From a virus, in the IMG/VR virus record IMGVR_UViG_3300022932_000014, positions 62,001 through 126,000 of that record: DNA of 64,000 bases; one strand, 5' to 3'. The notes below the pieces were generated by a model. That model had not been told where the DNA came from. It was given only the letters and a program-made list of their open reading frames with translations, and did no database searches. Below are positions 48,442 to 57,704 of this stretch, one piece after another (the stretch's first letter is position 1; each line of letters opens with the position of its first letter). The translations under genes and the position numbers were made by a program.

Positions 48442-48687
48442 ATGAAAGAATTGGAAAACAGTTTAATAAACTTCTTAACATCATTAGGAGTTAAACCAAG
48501 TGTAAAGAAGAAGAAAATAGTAAGACAACCTTCTGAAATGGAGTTAATGATTGATCTTAAAAATAATGAACTAATCATTGATGAATATTTACAAGGATTT
48601 TCTACAGAAGAAATTTGTTTAAAGAATAATATTTCGTTTAAAAATGTAGATAAAATTATTGATTGTTATAATTATTTGTATAATTGA
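48442..48687 (+). CDS. Small HTH-like protein, 81 aa
   Basis: Basic KPSVKKKKIVRQPSE linker, then a C-terminal IIDEYLQGFSTEEICLKNNI and SFKNVDKIIDCY that fits a helix-turn-helix. It precedes the DNA polymerase gene. Confidence 0.55.
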   Translation: MKELENSLINFLTSLGVKPSVKKKKIVRQPSEMELMIDLKNNELIIDEYLQGFSTEEICLKNNISFKNVDKIIDCYNYLYN

Positions 48688-48749
48688 TGTGAATTTCGCG
48701 GGAAAAAGAGTAATCAAAGAACGAAAGTTCAAGACAGAAAAATTAGATT

Positions 48750-50858
48750 ATGGAAGATAAGAAGGTAGAAGAAAACAAAGAACAAATAATATTCTTAACT
48801 TATGATATTGAAACTTTTCTAAGTATCTTCTGTGTTGTATTTAAATACCAAGGAAGGTATAAAACATTCGAAATAAGCGAGAGAAAAGATCAATATGAAG
48901 AACTAATAGCTTTTCTAAAAGAAGGTGCTTTAAAACGCTGGTTTTTCGTCGGATTCAATAATTGCCGATTTGATGCACAAGTTCTTCAATGGTTAATGGA
49001 AGCTAAAGATTCATTTAAAAAATTGACAGGTAAAACTAAAGCAAAACATATCATGGAATTTGCTCAATCTGTTATTGAAAAAATAAATAGAAAGGAATTC
49101 CCTCCTTATCAAGAATCTAAATTATCTTGTCAACAATTAGATTTATTTTTACAGAACCACTACAATAACCGAGCAAGATCAACCAGCTTAAAGTGGATCG
49201 AGTACTCCATGAACTGGAAAAAAGTTCAAGATTTACCTTATAAATTTGATGAAGTTCTTGAAATAGATAAATTTGACGATATTATTCTTTATTGTCATAA
49301 TGACGTAGATGCAACAGAAGAATTTTTCAAGAAATCAGAAAAATTAGTTGAATTAAGATTTACTCAACAGATGGAGAATCCTCATCTAGAATTATTTAAT
49401 AAATCAGATAGTAGTATTGGAGAAGCATTATTTTTAGATTTGATGTCTGAGAAATTAGATATTGAAAAAAGTAAACTAAAGAAAATGCAAACTCGCCGTA
49501 AAACAATTGAATTAAAAGATATAATTCTTCCTTATATTAAATTTGAAACACCTGAATTCAATTCTGTTTTAGACTTTTTTAAAGAACAAATTATTACCGA
49601 AGATACTAAAGATGCTTTTAAACATTTAATGATATTCGATGAAGGTGACTATTTCTATGGTTTAGGGGGACTCCATTTTGCAAGAGGAAATTCTATATTT
49701 AATTCAAATGAAAAAGAAATTGTACTTTCAATAGATTTTGCAAGTTTTTACCCAAATATCTCGATCAAAAATAGATTTTACCCAGAACATTTATCTGAAG
49801 CTTTTTGCGTATTATATGAAGAATTGTTTGAAAAACGTAAATTAATTCCTAAATCAAACCCTCAAAATACTGCAATTAAGTTACTTTTAAATGCGGCTTT
49901 TGGTAAAGGAGGCGATGAATACAGTTTTCTTTACGATAAATTATTTCAAATGGCTATCACAGTAAATGGTCAGTTAATACTTTCAATGCTCTGTGAACAG
50001 CTCTCTAAAATAGAAGGTGTTAAGATTGTAATGGCAAATACAGATGGTCTTGAATTAATTGTACCTAAAGATAAGAAAAGAGAAGTATATAATACCTGCG
50101 TATCAATTGAAAATCTAACTGAATTACAATTAGAATATTCAGTTTATGATAAATTGTTTACCCGCGATATAAATAATTACCTGGGAATTGATACAAATGG
50201 TAAATTAAAAATGAAGGGTGCCTTTGAAATTGATGTAGAAATGCATAAAAATCGTAGTCAGAGAATTGTACAAATTGCAGTTATGAGATATTTTATCCAC
50301 AATGTGCCAGTAGAAGAAACAGTTAAAAATCATTTATCAGTAGGTAATTACGGTAAAATAGAGAATCAAGGAATATATGATTTTTGTATTGGTAAAAAGA
50401 TACAAAGTAATCAAAATTATACATTAGAAGATAATCAGGAAAATATTATAAAAAACATCAATGATAAAGTAATTAGATTTTATGTTTCAAATAATGGTGA
50501 TAATTTGCGAAAAAATTATAACGATGGTCGAAAAGAAATAACTGTTGGTGGAAGTAAGATAACAATGTTCATGGATTATTATGATTCTAAAAATTATGAA
50601 ATTGATTATGATTACTATATAAATCAAGCATTTAGAATTATTCATAGTGTGGATGGAACAGAGGAAAGATTAGAAGCTGAAAGGAAAGCCTTAATTGAAC
50701 AGAAGAAAAAAGAAAGAGAAGAAGAAAATTATATTAAATTCTGTATAGATAAAATTCCAACTCAGCTTCAATATTCAAATTATAATAGAGAATGGTTGCA
50801 AGAGAAATACGGAATCCCTGCGGAAATAAAACCTTCTAAAACAAAAATTAAAGAATGA
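48750..50858 (+). CDS. Family B DNA polymerase with 3'-5' exonuclease domain
   Basis: 702 aa. Exonuclease: TYDIETF (Exo I, about 17-23), FVGFNNCRFDAQ (Exo II), YCHNDVDATEEF (Exo III, D185). Polymerase: motif A SIDFASFYPNI (about 327-337), motif B AIKLLLNAAFGKGG (about 375-388), motif C ANTDGLE (about 429-435) with NTD in place of the usual DTD. It is shorter than most replicative PolB enzymes. It works with the SSB, helicase and primase-like proteins of this window. A CGCGGGAAAAAG motif copy is upstream, and a LAGLIDADG endonuclease gene overlaps its stop by 4 bases. Confidence 0.92.
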   Translation: MEDKKVEENKEQIIFLTYDIETFLSIFCVVFKYQGRYKTFEISERKDQYEELIAFLKEGALKRWFFVGFNNCRFDAQVLQWLMEAKDSFKKLTGKTKAKHIMEFAQSVIEKINRKEFPPYQESKLSCQQLDLFLQNHYNNRARSTSLKWIEYSMNWKKVQDLPYKFDEVLEIDKFDDIILYCHNDVDATEEFFKKSEKLVELRFTQQMENPHLELFNKSDSSIGEALFLDLMSEKLDIEKSKLKKMQTRRKTIELKDIILPYIKFETPEFNSVLDFFKEQIITEDTKDAFKHLMIFDEGDYFYGLGGLHFARGNSIFNSNEKEIVLSIDFASFYPNISIKNRFYPEHLSEAFCVLYEELFEKRKLIPKSNPQNTAIKLLLNAAFGKGGDEYSFLYDKLFQMAITVNGQLILSMLCEQLSKIEGVKIVMANTDGLELIVPKDKKREVYNTCVSIENLTELQLEYSVYDKLFTRDINNYLGIDTNGKLKMKGAFEIDVEMHKNRSQRIVQIAVMRYFIHNVPVEETVKNHLSVGNYGKIENQGIYDFCIGKKIQSNQNYTLEDNQENIIKNINDKVIRFYVSNNGDNLRKNYNDGRKEITVGGSKITMFMDYYDSKNYEIDYDYYINQAFRIIHSVDGTEERLEAERKALIEQKKKEREEENYIKFCIDKIPTQLQYSNYNREWLQEKYGIPAEIKPSKTKIKE

Positions 50859-51562
50859 TAACAAACGAACAAAAACAAGTAATGTTAAGTGGAATTTTAG
50901 GAGATGGTCACTTAATTAAAAATGGGGGAGGAGCAATGAGTTTTTCTTGTCAACATAAAGAGTATATGGAATTTAAAAAATCTCTTTTAGGGGACTTAGC
51001 TACTGATGTAAAAGTAGTGAATAATAATGGTTACAAAAAAGGTACAATATATACTTTGAGATGTAAATCAAACCAATATGGTAAGTTTTTACTTAAATGC
51101 GGATTTGATGATATAATGGAAGAAATGGATGATTTAGGTATCGGAATGTGGTTGGTAGATGATGGTAGCCGTCATAAAAAAGATAACTTTTATAATATTA
51201 ATACACACGCTATTGATAGAAATATAGAAGAAGAGATTTTAATTCCCCACTTGAATAAAAGAAACATATTTCCTAAAGTTTTAACCGAGACTAAAAAAGA
51301 TGGTAGAATTTTCTCTTATCTTTATATTTCAAAATGGCAAGGTGCCATGGAGTTATCTAGAATGATACGTAATTTAAATTTAAAATGTTATGATTATAAA
51401 GTAGCACCCATTGAATTAGAAGAGGCTTATTTTTTATATAAAGATTTAGAAGAGTTCAAATCTAAAACCACACAAGGTAAGACTAATTTCATAAAAAAGT
51501 ATTTAAATATAGGATATAAAGATTTCATGCATAAGAACATTACTAGTATAGATAAGAAATAA
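50855..51562 (+). CDS. LAGLIDADG-type homing endonuclease
   Basis: 235 aa. Two LAGLIDADG helices: MLSGILGDGHLI (about 9-20) and DLGIGMWLVDDGSR (about 93-106), both with the catalytic acidic residue; a basic Tyr-rich C-terminus follows. The ATGA overlap with the polymerase gene shows a free-standing insertion that leaves polB intact. Confidence 0.85.
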   Translation: MITNEQKQVMLSGILGDGHLIKNGGGAMSFSCQHKEYMEFKKSLLGDLATDVKVVNNNGYKKGTIYTLRCKSNQYGKFLLKCGFDDIMEEMDDLGIGMWLVDDGSRHKKDNFYNINTHAIDRNIEEEILIPHLNKRNIFPKVLTETKKDGRIFSYLYISKWQGAMELSRMIRNLNLKCYDYKVAPIELEEAYFLYKDLEEFKSKTTQGKTNFIKKYLNIGYKDFMHKNITSIDKK

Positions 51563-51574
51563 ATCCTTCTTTAC

Positions 51575-51605
51575 TTGCACAGTAAATTAATATCATTTAT
51601 ATTTG
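51575..51605 (+). promoter_or_regulatory. Bacteroidetes-type promoter
   Basis: TTG at 51575-51577, 20 bases, TATATTTG at 51598-51605. A TTTTTGCGCGAAAAA motif copy (core 51637-51641) lies between it and the ATG at 51666. Confidence 0.8.
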
Positions 51606-51665
51606 CATTAAAATTAACTGTTTTTTCACTCTTTTTGCGCGAAAAACTAATAAAATAACATCAAA

Positions 51666-52076
51666 ATGAAAGAATTAGAAAACAAAATTAGAGAAGTTTT
51701 ACCAAGATTACAAGAAGTGAAAAGAGGCCAAAGATTCCTGTCCCCTTATTATGGTATTATCACTGCAACAAATATCACAGATCACGGAAACAATAAATAC
51801 TCTGTGTACGGTTTTGACGAAGATCAAGGGCTTCCTAGAGATAATTATTATCCAAAAGACTTAGAATTATTAGGTTTTGAGATTAAATTAAATGATGTTT
51901 TAGAGTTCTTAAATATATTTTTTATTACAGATCAAAGTGCTTCCAATGTAGTTAAATTATTTAATGGTTCAGAAAAAGCCAAAATCAAGAAGACCCTGAT
52001 TGATAACTGGGATTTATCTTCTATTCTACTTAGAGATCAAAGTAATAGTATTAAAGACTTATTAAATAGTTTCTAG
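51666..52076 (+). CDS. Hypothetical protein, 136 aa
   Basis: Beta-rich N-half (GQRFLSPYYGIITATNIT), helical C-half. Unrecognised. Confidence 0.65.
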   Translation: MKELENKIREVLPRLQEVKRGQRFLSPYYGIITATNITDHGNNKYSVYGFDEDQGLPRDNYYPKDLELLGFEIKLNDVLEFLNIFFITDQSASNVVKLFNGSEKAKIKKTLIDNWDLSSILLRDQSNSIKDLLNSF

Positions 52077-52079
52077 ATC

Positions 52080-52355
52080 ATGAAAGAAAAAATAGAACAA
52101 AGATTAGCTGGCTACAAAGAAGAAAAAGAAGCTTGGGTAACTAAACAAAAACAATATCGTTGGTCAGCTAAAGAAAAAGAAGAGGGCTCTACTACTTATG
52201 GTTATTATCAGGAACAGGAAGTTATGTATACTAATAAGATAGTGGAGTTGGAGTGGGTTTTAGAACTGTTTTCTAACTCTTTTTCCGCGAAACCTCAATT
52301 TAATGCGCCAAATAAGGACGGAGTATATAAAAGAAATGATTCATTTGATATGTAA
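52080..52355 (+). CDS. Hypothetical charged protein, 91 aa
   Basis: Coiled-coil-like N-half (RLAGYKEEKEAWVTKQKQYR), encoded FSAKP over a TTTTTCCGCGAAAC motif copy. Unrecognised. Confidence 0.6.
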   Translation: MKEKIEQRLAGYKEEKEAWVTKQKQYRWSAKEKEEGSTTYGYYQEQEVMYTNKIVELEWVLELFSNSFSAKPQFNAPNKDGVYKRNDSFDM

Positions 52356-52358
52356 ATT

Positions 52359-52607
52359 ATGAAAGAGCTAATTGAAAATTGGTGTAAGAGAAATCACCTT
52401 AGAAATTTAAAATTTACAGATAACAAAAAATTTGCAATTGTAGATGGAGACTCTACAAATTTATTAATTTTAATAAAAGACAAAGACTGGCAAAAACCTA
52501 ATGAAGAGGATGAAAATCTTATTTATAGAAAAGCTTACAGAACTGGTAAAAGGCAAATATGGTATGTTGAATTAAAGGATGGAGAATTAGAGTGGTCATT
52601 ATTTTAA
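52359..52607 (+). CDS. Hypothetical protein, 82 aa
   Basis: Alpha/beta, with RKAYRTGKRQIWYVELKDGE. Unrecognised. Confidence 0.6.
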   Translation: MKELIENWCKRNHLRNLKFTDNKKFAIVDGDSTNLLILIKDKDWQKPNEEDENLIYRKAYRTGKRQIWYVELKDGELEWSLF

Positions 52608-52617
52608 AATAAAAGAT

Positions 52618-52791
52618 ATGAAAGTAGATAGTATTATTTCGAATTGGTTGAAGAAAAATAGAGAGTTAAAAAAGAAATGTTTACATGATACTTGTAGATC
52701 TTGTAATGGAAAAGGTATAAAAGAAAACGGGTCAGAGTGTTTTCATTTTATTAGTTGCCCTTGTAGCAAATGTTCACCAAGTTATTTTTAA
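52618..52791 (+). CDS. DnaJ-type zinc-finger peptide, 57 aa
   Basis: CRSCNGKGIKENGSECFHFI then CPCSKC (about 26-52): a CxxCxGxG repeat as in the DnaJ cysteine-rich domain, probably one zinc site. Too short for a J domain. Confidence 0.6.
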   Translation: MKVDSIISNWLKKNRELKKKCLHDTCRSCNGKGIKENGSECFHFISCPCSKCSPSYF

Positions 52792-52794
52792 ATT

Positions 52795-53106
52795 ATGAAA
52801 TACGTTGAAAGCTATTGGGCAGAAGAATTACCAAACGGAGTTATTCATTTATTAATCAACTGCACACAAAGAGAAATATATTATCATGCTTTTATGGATA
52901 ATGAGTTTTTAATTGCGGGGACTAAGAAAGAATATGATAAATGGACATCTGAATTTATACTTAAAACAGAAAAGTTTCTACCTAATAATAAAGACGTTAT
53001 TTATAACATGAGTAGTATGAAGGAAAAAGACCAGCTGAGTTTTTTCTGGATACCTTTTGAACGTGGGAAATTTAAAAATAGAAAAATTTTAATTAGTAGT
53101 AAATAA
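52795..53106 (+). CDS. Hypothetical protein, 103 aa
   Basis: Beta-rich N-half (YWAEELPNGVIHLLINC), basic C-terminus. Unrecognised. Confidence 0.6.
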   Translation: MKYVESYWAEELPNGVIHLLINCTQREIYYHAFMDNEFLIAGTKKEYDKWTSEFILKTEKFLPNNKDVIYNMSSMKEKDQLSFFWIPFERGKFKNRKILISSK

Positions 53107-53114
53107 TAAAAATT

Positions 53115-53267
53115 ATGTGGGCAAATATATCCGTTTTTAACTATGACAGTTTTGTAGGCTCTTTTTACGAGCACAGAGATTACCTCCTAACAAAACAAGA
53201 CATTGTAAAAGCTATAAATAAAGAGTATGGAGAAGGTAATTGGAACCGTTGGTCTTTAGAATATTAA
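53115..53267 (+). CDS. Hypothetical protein, 50 aa
   Basis: Aromatic small protein ending GNWNRWSLEY. Fills the gap between neighbours. Confidence 0.5.
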   Translation: MWANISVFNYDSFVGSFYEHRDYLLTKQDIVKAINKEYGEGNWNRWSLEY

Positions 53268-53286
53268 TTAAAACTATAAATAGATA

Positions 53287-53556
53287 ATGGGGATGTTCGA
53301 TAGTATAATGTTAAGTATAAAATGCCCTTATTGTGATAAGGAAACTATAAGAGAGTGTCAGACTAAGAATTTAGATTGTATCTTAAAAATATATAATGAA
53401 GGAGATGTAGTTAAAACTGATGAAAAATGGCTTTTTGCTATTACTGATTGTAAATCTAGTCAATGTGATAGAAGCAATAGAGGAGTGGGGGAGTTTTTTG
53501 ATTTAAAAATCCGTGTAAAAAATAATAAAATAACAGGTAAATATAAAATACTATGA
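53287..53556 (+). CDS. Zinc-binding protein, 89 aa
   Basis: Begins MGMFDSIMLSIKCPYCDKE, a frequent start of small phage zinc-ribbon proteins, with CPYC and a distant C...C pair (DCKSSQCDR). Function unknown. Confidence 0.65.
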   Translation: MGMFDSIMLSIKCPYCDKETIRECQTKNLDCILKIYNEGDVVKTDEKWLFAITDCKSSQCDRSNRGVGEFFDLKIRVKNNKITGKYKIL

Positions 53557-53816
53557 AAGCACTAGACATCTTTTTCCTAACACACGGATTTAACCAAGAG
53601 GACTATGTAATTTCTAATTATGATAACACTTGTATTCGTAATAAAGACTTATTCAAAGCTGGGTATGAAGCTAAAAATGAATTAATTCAGAAACGTATTG
53701 ACGAGATAACAGCAGAAATAAAAGAGTTATCAGATAGTTCTATGAAGACAAGTTTTAAACTAACTGCTTTACGCGCCGTGAAAAAAGAACTAAAAAGTTT
53801 GTTAGTCTCAGAATAA
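53553..53816 (+). CDS. Hypothetical protein, 87 aa
   Basis: Alpha/beta start, then a long charged helix (KRIDEITAEIKELSDSSM). LRAVKKEL is encoded by a CGCGCCGTGAAAAAAG motif copy. Unrecognised. Confidence 0.65.
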   Translation: MKALDIFFLTHGFNQEDYVISNYDNTCIRNKDLFKAGYEAKNELIQKRIDEITAEIKELSDSSMKTSFKLTALRAVKKELKSLLVSE

Positions 53817-53829
53817 ATACGTAAGTTTA
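53799..53829 (+). promoter_or_regulatory. Possible promoter
   Basis: TTG at 53799-53801, 20 bases, TAAGTTTA at 53822-53829: right spacing, but the final G of the -7 element is A. Confidence 0.4.
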
Positions 53830-53844
53830 CAAAAAATAAATGAT

Positions 53845-54087
53845 ATGAAAATAAAAGCTTATACAGAAGGGCTAGATATGAAACAGTTTAAACACATTCC
53901 TTCAATTAGTGTTTATAACCAGAACTATTATAATGGATTTAATAAAGATCTTTTATTTGCTTCGAGTGACGACGATGATACAACAGAATGGTTTTTAGTT
54001 GAGTACACTGAATTTAGGTATTTAGGTAATTCTTATACTTCTCAAAATGACATTTTAAATTTAATCCATGAAAGCTGTAGAAACTAA
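53845..54087 (+). CDS. Hypothetical acidic protein, 80 aa
   Basis: Tyr/Asn-rich with an acidic SSDDDDTTEWF. Unrecognised. Confidence 0.6.
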   Translation: MKIKAYTEGLDMKQFKHIPSISVYNQNYYNGFNKDLLFASSDDDDTTEWFLVEYTEFRYLGNSYTSQNDILNLIHESCRN

Positions 54088-54088
54088 T

Positions 54089-54373
54089 ATGAAACTATAT
54101 TTTAGAAATGAAGATTCAACTAATGTAGAAACTATAGAAGATATTCTGCATGATGCTAGACTGGATGAATTAATAGAGGTTTCCGTTTTAGAAGCGGATT
54201 TGGATAATGGTACATCAGAGTACATTTGGTGTCAATTATATGATTGTGTTGAAAGATCTAATTGTAAAAAATCTTTATGCTCTTCTTATGAATCAACATC
54301 TGGCAGAGGAAAATGCAAAAACAAAGGTAATTTATATTTTCATGGAAATGAAGTAATATTTAAAGTAGGATAA
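54089..54373 (+). CDS. Hypothetical Cys-containing acidic protein, 94 aa
   Basis: ATG at 54089, right after the previous stop, is preferred to 54068. CQLYDCVERSNCKKSLCSSY plus a later C may form a zinc or disulphide site. Confidence 0.6.
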   Translation: MKLYFRNEDSTNVETIEDILHDARLDELIEVSVLEADLDNGTSEYIWCQLYDCVERSNCKKSLCSSYESTSGRGKCKNKGNLYFHGNEVIFKVG

Positions 54374-54375
54374 TT

Positions 54376-54648
54376 ATGGCTTTAGGAACACAATTCTCAC
54401 CAATACTAGAAGAAATAGCAGACGCTCTTTTAGAAAATTACGAAAGAAAACCTGAATTCACTTTAGAAGGATTCAAGGCTGCACTCTATATCTTTCAATC
54501 TGCTTTGATGGATAAAATGTATACTCTTCAAACAAATGAAGACATTCCAAATGAAATTAAAATGGATATGGCTTTGAAGCTTGGAGGAGATTTAAGAGAA
54601 TTGATTAAAACATATTGTAATATTGATACTCATGAACTATACAGTTAA
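54376..54648 (+). CDS. Hypothetical helical protein, 90 aa
   Basis: All-helical, with FKAALYIFQSALMDKMYTLQ. Overlaps the next gene by 17 bases. Unrecognised. Confidence 0.65.
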   Translation: MALGTQFSPILEEIADALLENYERKPEFTLEGFKAALYIFQSALMDKMYTLQTNEDIPNEIKMDMALKLGGDLRELIKTYCNIDTHELYS

Positions 54649-54790
54649 TTGGATATTATTTGCTTTGTTTTTAATTCTTTTCGCGGAAAATAGATTAAGA
54701 CCCAGGCTATTCAAAACTATATATGGTGATTGGATAATCTGGTTTACTTGGCGCGGTAAAAGGAAATTTTATATAATTTTTAAAGCTTAA
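54632..54790 (+). CDS. Small membrane protein, 52 aa
   Basis: Membrane segment (about 4-18, TVNWILFALFLILFA) and a basic aromatic tail. Two motif copies (TTTTCGCGGAAAAT and GGCGCGGTAAAAG) lie inside. Confidence 0.55.
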   Translation: MNYTVNWILFALFLILFAENRLRPRLFKTIYGDWIIWFTWRGKRKFYIIFKA

Positions 54791-54793
54791 TTT

Positions 54794-55084
54794 ATGAAAA
54801 CAATTGAATTAAACATAGATTGGACAGAAAGTATGCAATTTATAGAACAACAGGAAACTGTTTTCTTAGATGATGGTAGTACAGCGGAAATTTCTATTTT
54901 TGCCGAGGTTACTATTTACGATAATGTTCCAATATCATTTTACGATGAAAGGCAACAATCTGTAAAAGTAGAAAATTTAGAAATAGAGATTTTGGAACTA
55001 TGGGATAAAATTGGTGAAAAAATCACATTAGATGATTCGGCGGAAAAAGAATTAAAACAGCAAATTTTAGAAAACATACAATAA
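54794..55084 (+). CDS. Hypothetical acidic protein, 96 aa
   Basis: Acidic beta-rich protein; DDSAEKELKQQ is encoded by TTCGGCGGAAAAAGAATT (core 55038-55043). One-base overlap with the next gene. Confidence 0.65.
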   Translation: MKTIELNIDWTESMQFIEQQETVFLDDGSTAEISIFAEVTIYDNVPISFYDERQQSVKVENLEIEILELWDKIGEKITLDDSAEKELKQQILENIQ

Positions 55085-55575
55085 TGAAAGGAACTTGTTA
55101 TAGAGCAGTGGAAAACCAAGATGGTACAATACAACTGCATGATTTATATATTGATAATGGAACACACTATACTAAACCTTGCTTAGTTTTCACCAAATCT
55201 GAGTTTGAAGGTACTTGGGATAATGAAGAGTACTTGATTAAGTTTTTTCGCGGAATAAAAAAGAATAAGAAAAAATATATTAAAGAACTAAAACAATTTT
55301 GTAAGAGCGAAGACTTTAATTATGGAATTACTTTAAGAGAGTTGCTAGATATTTATTCAGATAGTAAGAAACTAAATTTTTGGACTAAGAAAGAAAAGGC
55401 AATTCTAGAGCATCAAAAACCTAATTTCCATCAATATTTAATATCTGTTGGAAGAAGTTTAAACAACTATAGTTATGACCCAATAAAAGTCTTAAATAAT
55501 GTCCATTATTTTGCCGATTGCTATATTAAGAATATTAAAGTAAAGGATGCACTTGATAATTTTAGTAAAGTATGA
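55084..55575 (+). CDS. Hypothetical basic protein, 163 aa
   Basis: Beta-rich N-third (YRAVENQDGTIQLHDLYID), then Lys-rich helices (FRGIKKNKKKYIKELKQF). Unrecognised. ATGA overlap with the next gene. Confidence 0.65.
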   Translation: MKGTCYRAVENQDGTIQLHDLYIDNGTHYTKPCLVFTKSEFEGTWDNEEYLIKFFRGIKKNKKKYIKELKQFCKSEDFNYGITLRELLDIYSDSKKLNFWTKKEKAILEHQKPNFHQYLISVGRSLNNYSYDPIKVLNNVHYFADCYIKNIKVKDALDNFSKV

Positions 55576-55757
55576 GAAATTACTGTAAGAATTGTAAAAA
55601 TATGGTAGTAATGCACGCTTTTTCTTTTGGGAATTGTTATAGTTGTCGAGAAGAAATAAGTACACCTCACATTCCAGTTGAAAGGTTATGTTTAAAATGT
55701 TCAGAAGAAACAGGATTATGTCAAAGTTGTGGAAATAAAATAGAAGCAGATGAATAA
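55572..55757 (+). CDS. Double zinc-ribbon protein, 61 aa
   Basis: Three CxxC pairs and a further pair: CKNCKN, CYSC, CLKC and CQSC. Two zinc sites are likely; function unknown. Overlaps the next gene by 8 bases. Confidence 0.65.
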   Translation: MRNYCKNCKNMVVMHAFSFGNCYSCREEISTPHIPVERLCLKCSEETGLCQSCGNKIEADE

Positions 55758-55989
55758 CGACGAAAGATTAGATAAGATTTTGGAAGCTGAGAATACTGTC
55801 CTTAAATACCAAGAAAATAATAAATCATTAAAAATTCCAGACATAAGAAATAAACTATCTCCTATTACTAATATGATTGCTTTATTTGAAAGAGGAGAAT
55901 ATGCTTATATAAAGAATAAAAGTTTGGATGAAGTTAAAAAGAGTATTAACTATTTAGCACAACGAGAAGTTTATGAAAATATTAAATAA
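55750..55989 (+). CDS. Hypothetical helical protein, 79 aa
   Basis: Charged and helical; overlaps neighbours by 8 and 17 bases. Unrecognised. Confidence 0.6.
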   Translation: MNNDERLDKILEAENTVLKYQENNKSLKIPDIRNKLSPITNMIALFERGEYAYIKNKSLDEVKKSINYLAQREVYENIK

Positions 55990-56302
55990 AGAGGAATTTT
56001 TTAAACTCCCACAAGGAACAGTCTACTCAGAATACGATCCGTTAACTTTTCACAGTTTATTCATAAAAGGAGAGCAATTAACAGTTGATTACATAGAGTT
56101 AGATTTAGTAGGGAATATTGAGTATAATAATTCAGATGAGTATTGTGAAATACTAGAAGAAGCCAAAGAGACTGGAAAATCATTTAAATTAGACTTTGAA
56201 AATTATGGAAGAAATGGTATGTATTCAGATGATCAACTTTATGCTGTATATGAAAAAGAAGATATTGAAGGACTTATAAATACTTTAAAAGCTTGTTTAT
56301 AG
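55973..56302 (+). CDS. Hypothetical acidic protein, 109 aa
   Basis: Acidic alpha/beta protein with FKLPQGTVYSEYDPLTFHSL at the start, a pattern seen in small Bacteroidetes phage proteins. Function unknown. The primase-like gene starts 1 base after the stop. Confidence 0.65.
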   Translation: MKILNKEEFFKLPQGTVYSEYDPLTFHSLFIKGEQLTVDYIELDLVGNIEYNNSDEYCEILEEAKETGKSFKLDFENYGRNGMYSDDQLYAVYEKEDIEGLINTLKACL

Positions 56303-56303
56303 T

Positions 56304-57218
56304 ATGAGTTATTTAGATGAAATAAGTTTTCAGTTTTTTCCCGCCAACATATGGAAAGCAACTCCTCTGGGTCAACTTACTTTAAGACAGTTTTTAGATG
56401 TTCACAGGCAACCAAAAGACTCTACAGTACAAGTTATTGAGCAGATTAAAATCGCCGCTAAAAACAATGATTTGAAACTTAAAGATAGTTTAAAACAAAA
56501 TAATCTTTATTCTTTTGTACCTTCAGTTATACTAGATGGTAATGGAAGAGGTCTTGCAAATATTGTTGATTACAATCCTATAATGTTGTGCGAATTTGAT
56601 AAAATAGATAACGCTTTAGAACTAAAAGAACGGCTGTTTAATAATTTAAAATCTGTTATTGCTGCCTGGATAAGTCCAAGTGGACGAGGATTAAAGCTAT
56701 TAATTAGGATTAGGAAACCTACAAGTGTAGAAACTTATAAGGAATATTTTTGTGGGCTCGCATATTATCTATCTCAATATGAAGGATTTGATGGAGTCAA
56801 CTTTAATATTGTCCTACCTCAATTTTTGTCGTATGATTATGATATCTTAGTGAGAGAGGATGCAGAAGAATGGATACAACGTGGAAATAAAATTAATTTC
56901 TTTGATGTAAATGCGCCAATTGATTTTGATGTACCCACAGATATAGATGAAGAACTAGAACAGGAAGTTGTAAAAAGCATACATTTTTTAATAGATCGAA
57001 TTGAAGACAATGCCCATCCTACACTTTTGGGCATCTCATTTTTGATTGGAGGATGGTCGGCTGCAAATTATATAGGGGAAGAATTAGCTTATGATACAAT
57101 GATAGAGGCAGTTGAAGGTAATGCATATATGAGTAAAAATACACGAGGATATTGTGCAACGGCCAAACAAATGTTTTTAAAAGGATTAAATCATCCAGCA
57201 GAATATAAAAACAAATGA
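56304..57218 (+). CDS. BT4734/VirE-type primase-like protein (AEP fold)
   Basis: 304 aa. The region LYSFVPSVILDGNGRG, then MLCEFDKIDN, IAAWISPSGRGLKLLIRI and FLSYDYDILV (about 66-180) follows the BT4734/BF3469-type domain found with VirE-like helicases in Bacteroidetes elements, related to archaeo-eukaryotic primases. EFDKID supplies the acidic metal-binding pair and SPSGRGLK the basic strand. The C-terminal 90 residues are helical, with no ATPase. The likely role is primer synthesis beside the DnaB-like helicase. Confidence 0.75.
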   Translation: MSYLDEISFQFFPANIWKATPLGQLTLRQFLDVHRQPKDSTVQVIEQIKIAAKNNDLKLKDSLKQNNLYSFVPSVILDGNGRGLANIVDYNPIMLCEFDKIDNALELKERLFNNLKSVIAAWISPSGRGLKLLIRIRKPTSVETYKEYFCGLAYYLSQYEGFDGVNFNIVLPQFLSYDYDILVREDAEEWIQRGNKINFFDVNAPIDFDVPTDIDEELEQEVVKSIHFLIDRIEDNAHPTLLGISFLIGGWSAANYIGEELAYDTMIEAVEGNAYMSKNTRGYCATAKQMFLKGLNHPAEYKNK

Positions 57219-57352
57219 TAAAAAAAGATTTTAAACAGAAGTATTTTCTTTATTGTCGAGATTGTACAGAACCTCTAATAAGAAAAGTTGAAGAGCAAAT
57301 TCCGCGGGAAAAGAAAATTGAAATAAAAGATTATGATAAAACTACTAAATAA
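57215..57352 (+). CDS. Hypothetical basic protein, 45 aa
   Basis: ATGA overlap with the primase-like gene. One CRDC pair; PREKKIE is encoded by TTCCGCGGGAAAAG (core 57302-57308). Confidence 0.5.
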   Translation: MIKKDFKQKYFLYCRDCTEPLIRKVEEQIPREKKIEIKDYDKTTK

Positions 57353-57581
57353 CAAAACGATTAAATTTTATTTATCAGTAATGCTAAGTGTATTAAAACT
57401 ATTATACTTAGATGTGCTACTGTTTTTATTTTTAAGTTTTTTTGGCGCATTTTCCACTAGGCCTTATATAGAATTTGTAAAACAGTATTGGATAAATGAT
57501 GTTCAACTTCTATATTTCTGGATGAGTTTTGCGTTTAGTTTATTAGTGAATTATGTTTACTTAAAATCAGAATTAAAATGA
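57333..57581 (+). CDS. Small membrane protein, 82 aa
   Basis: Hydrophobic segments at about 11-40 and 62-78. Overlaps neighbours by 20 and 4 bases. Confidence 0.6.
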   Translation: MIKLLNNKTIKFYLSVMLSVLKLLYLDVLLFLFLSFFGAFSTRPYIEFVKQYWINDVQLLYFWMSFAFSLLVNYVYLKSELK

Positions 57582-57703
57582 AAAATAAATTATTGGATTG
57601 TATAGTAGATGTGGCTTTAGTCTGTGGAATTGTTTACTTAGCTTCTACAGGTAAAGAAGGCTGGGGATGGCTTGTATTAATATTCATTCTTAAAAATTGC
57701 TAA
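57578..57703 (+). CDS. Small membrane protein, 41 aa
   Basis: Two short hydrophobic stretches (about 8-23 and 29-40); ATGA overlap with the previous membrane gene suggests they work together. Confidence 0.5.
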   Translation: MKNKLLDCIVDVALVCGIVYLASTGKEGWGWLVLIFILKNC

Positions 57704-57704
57704 T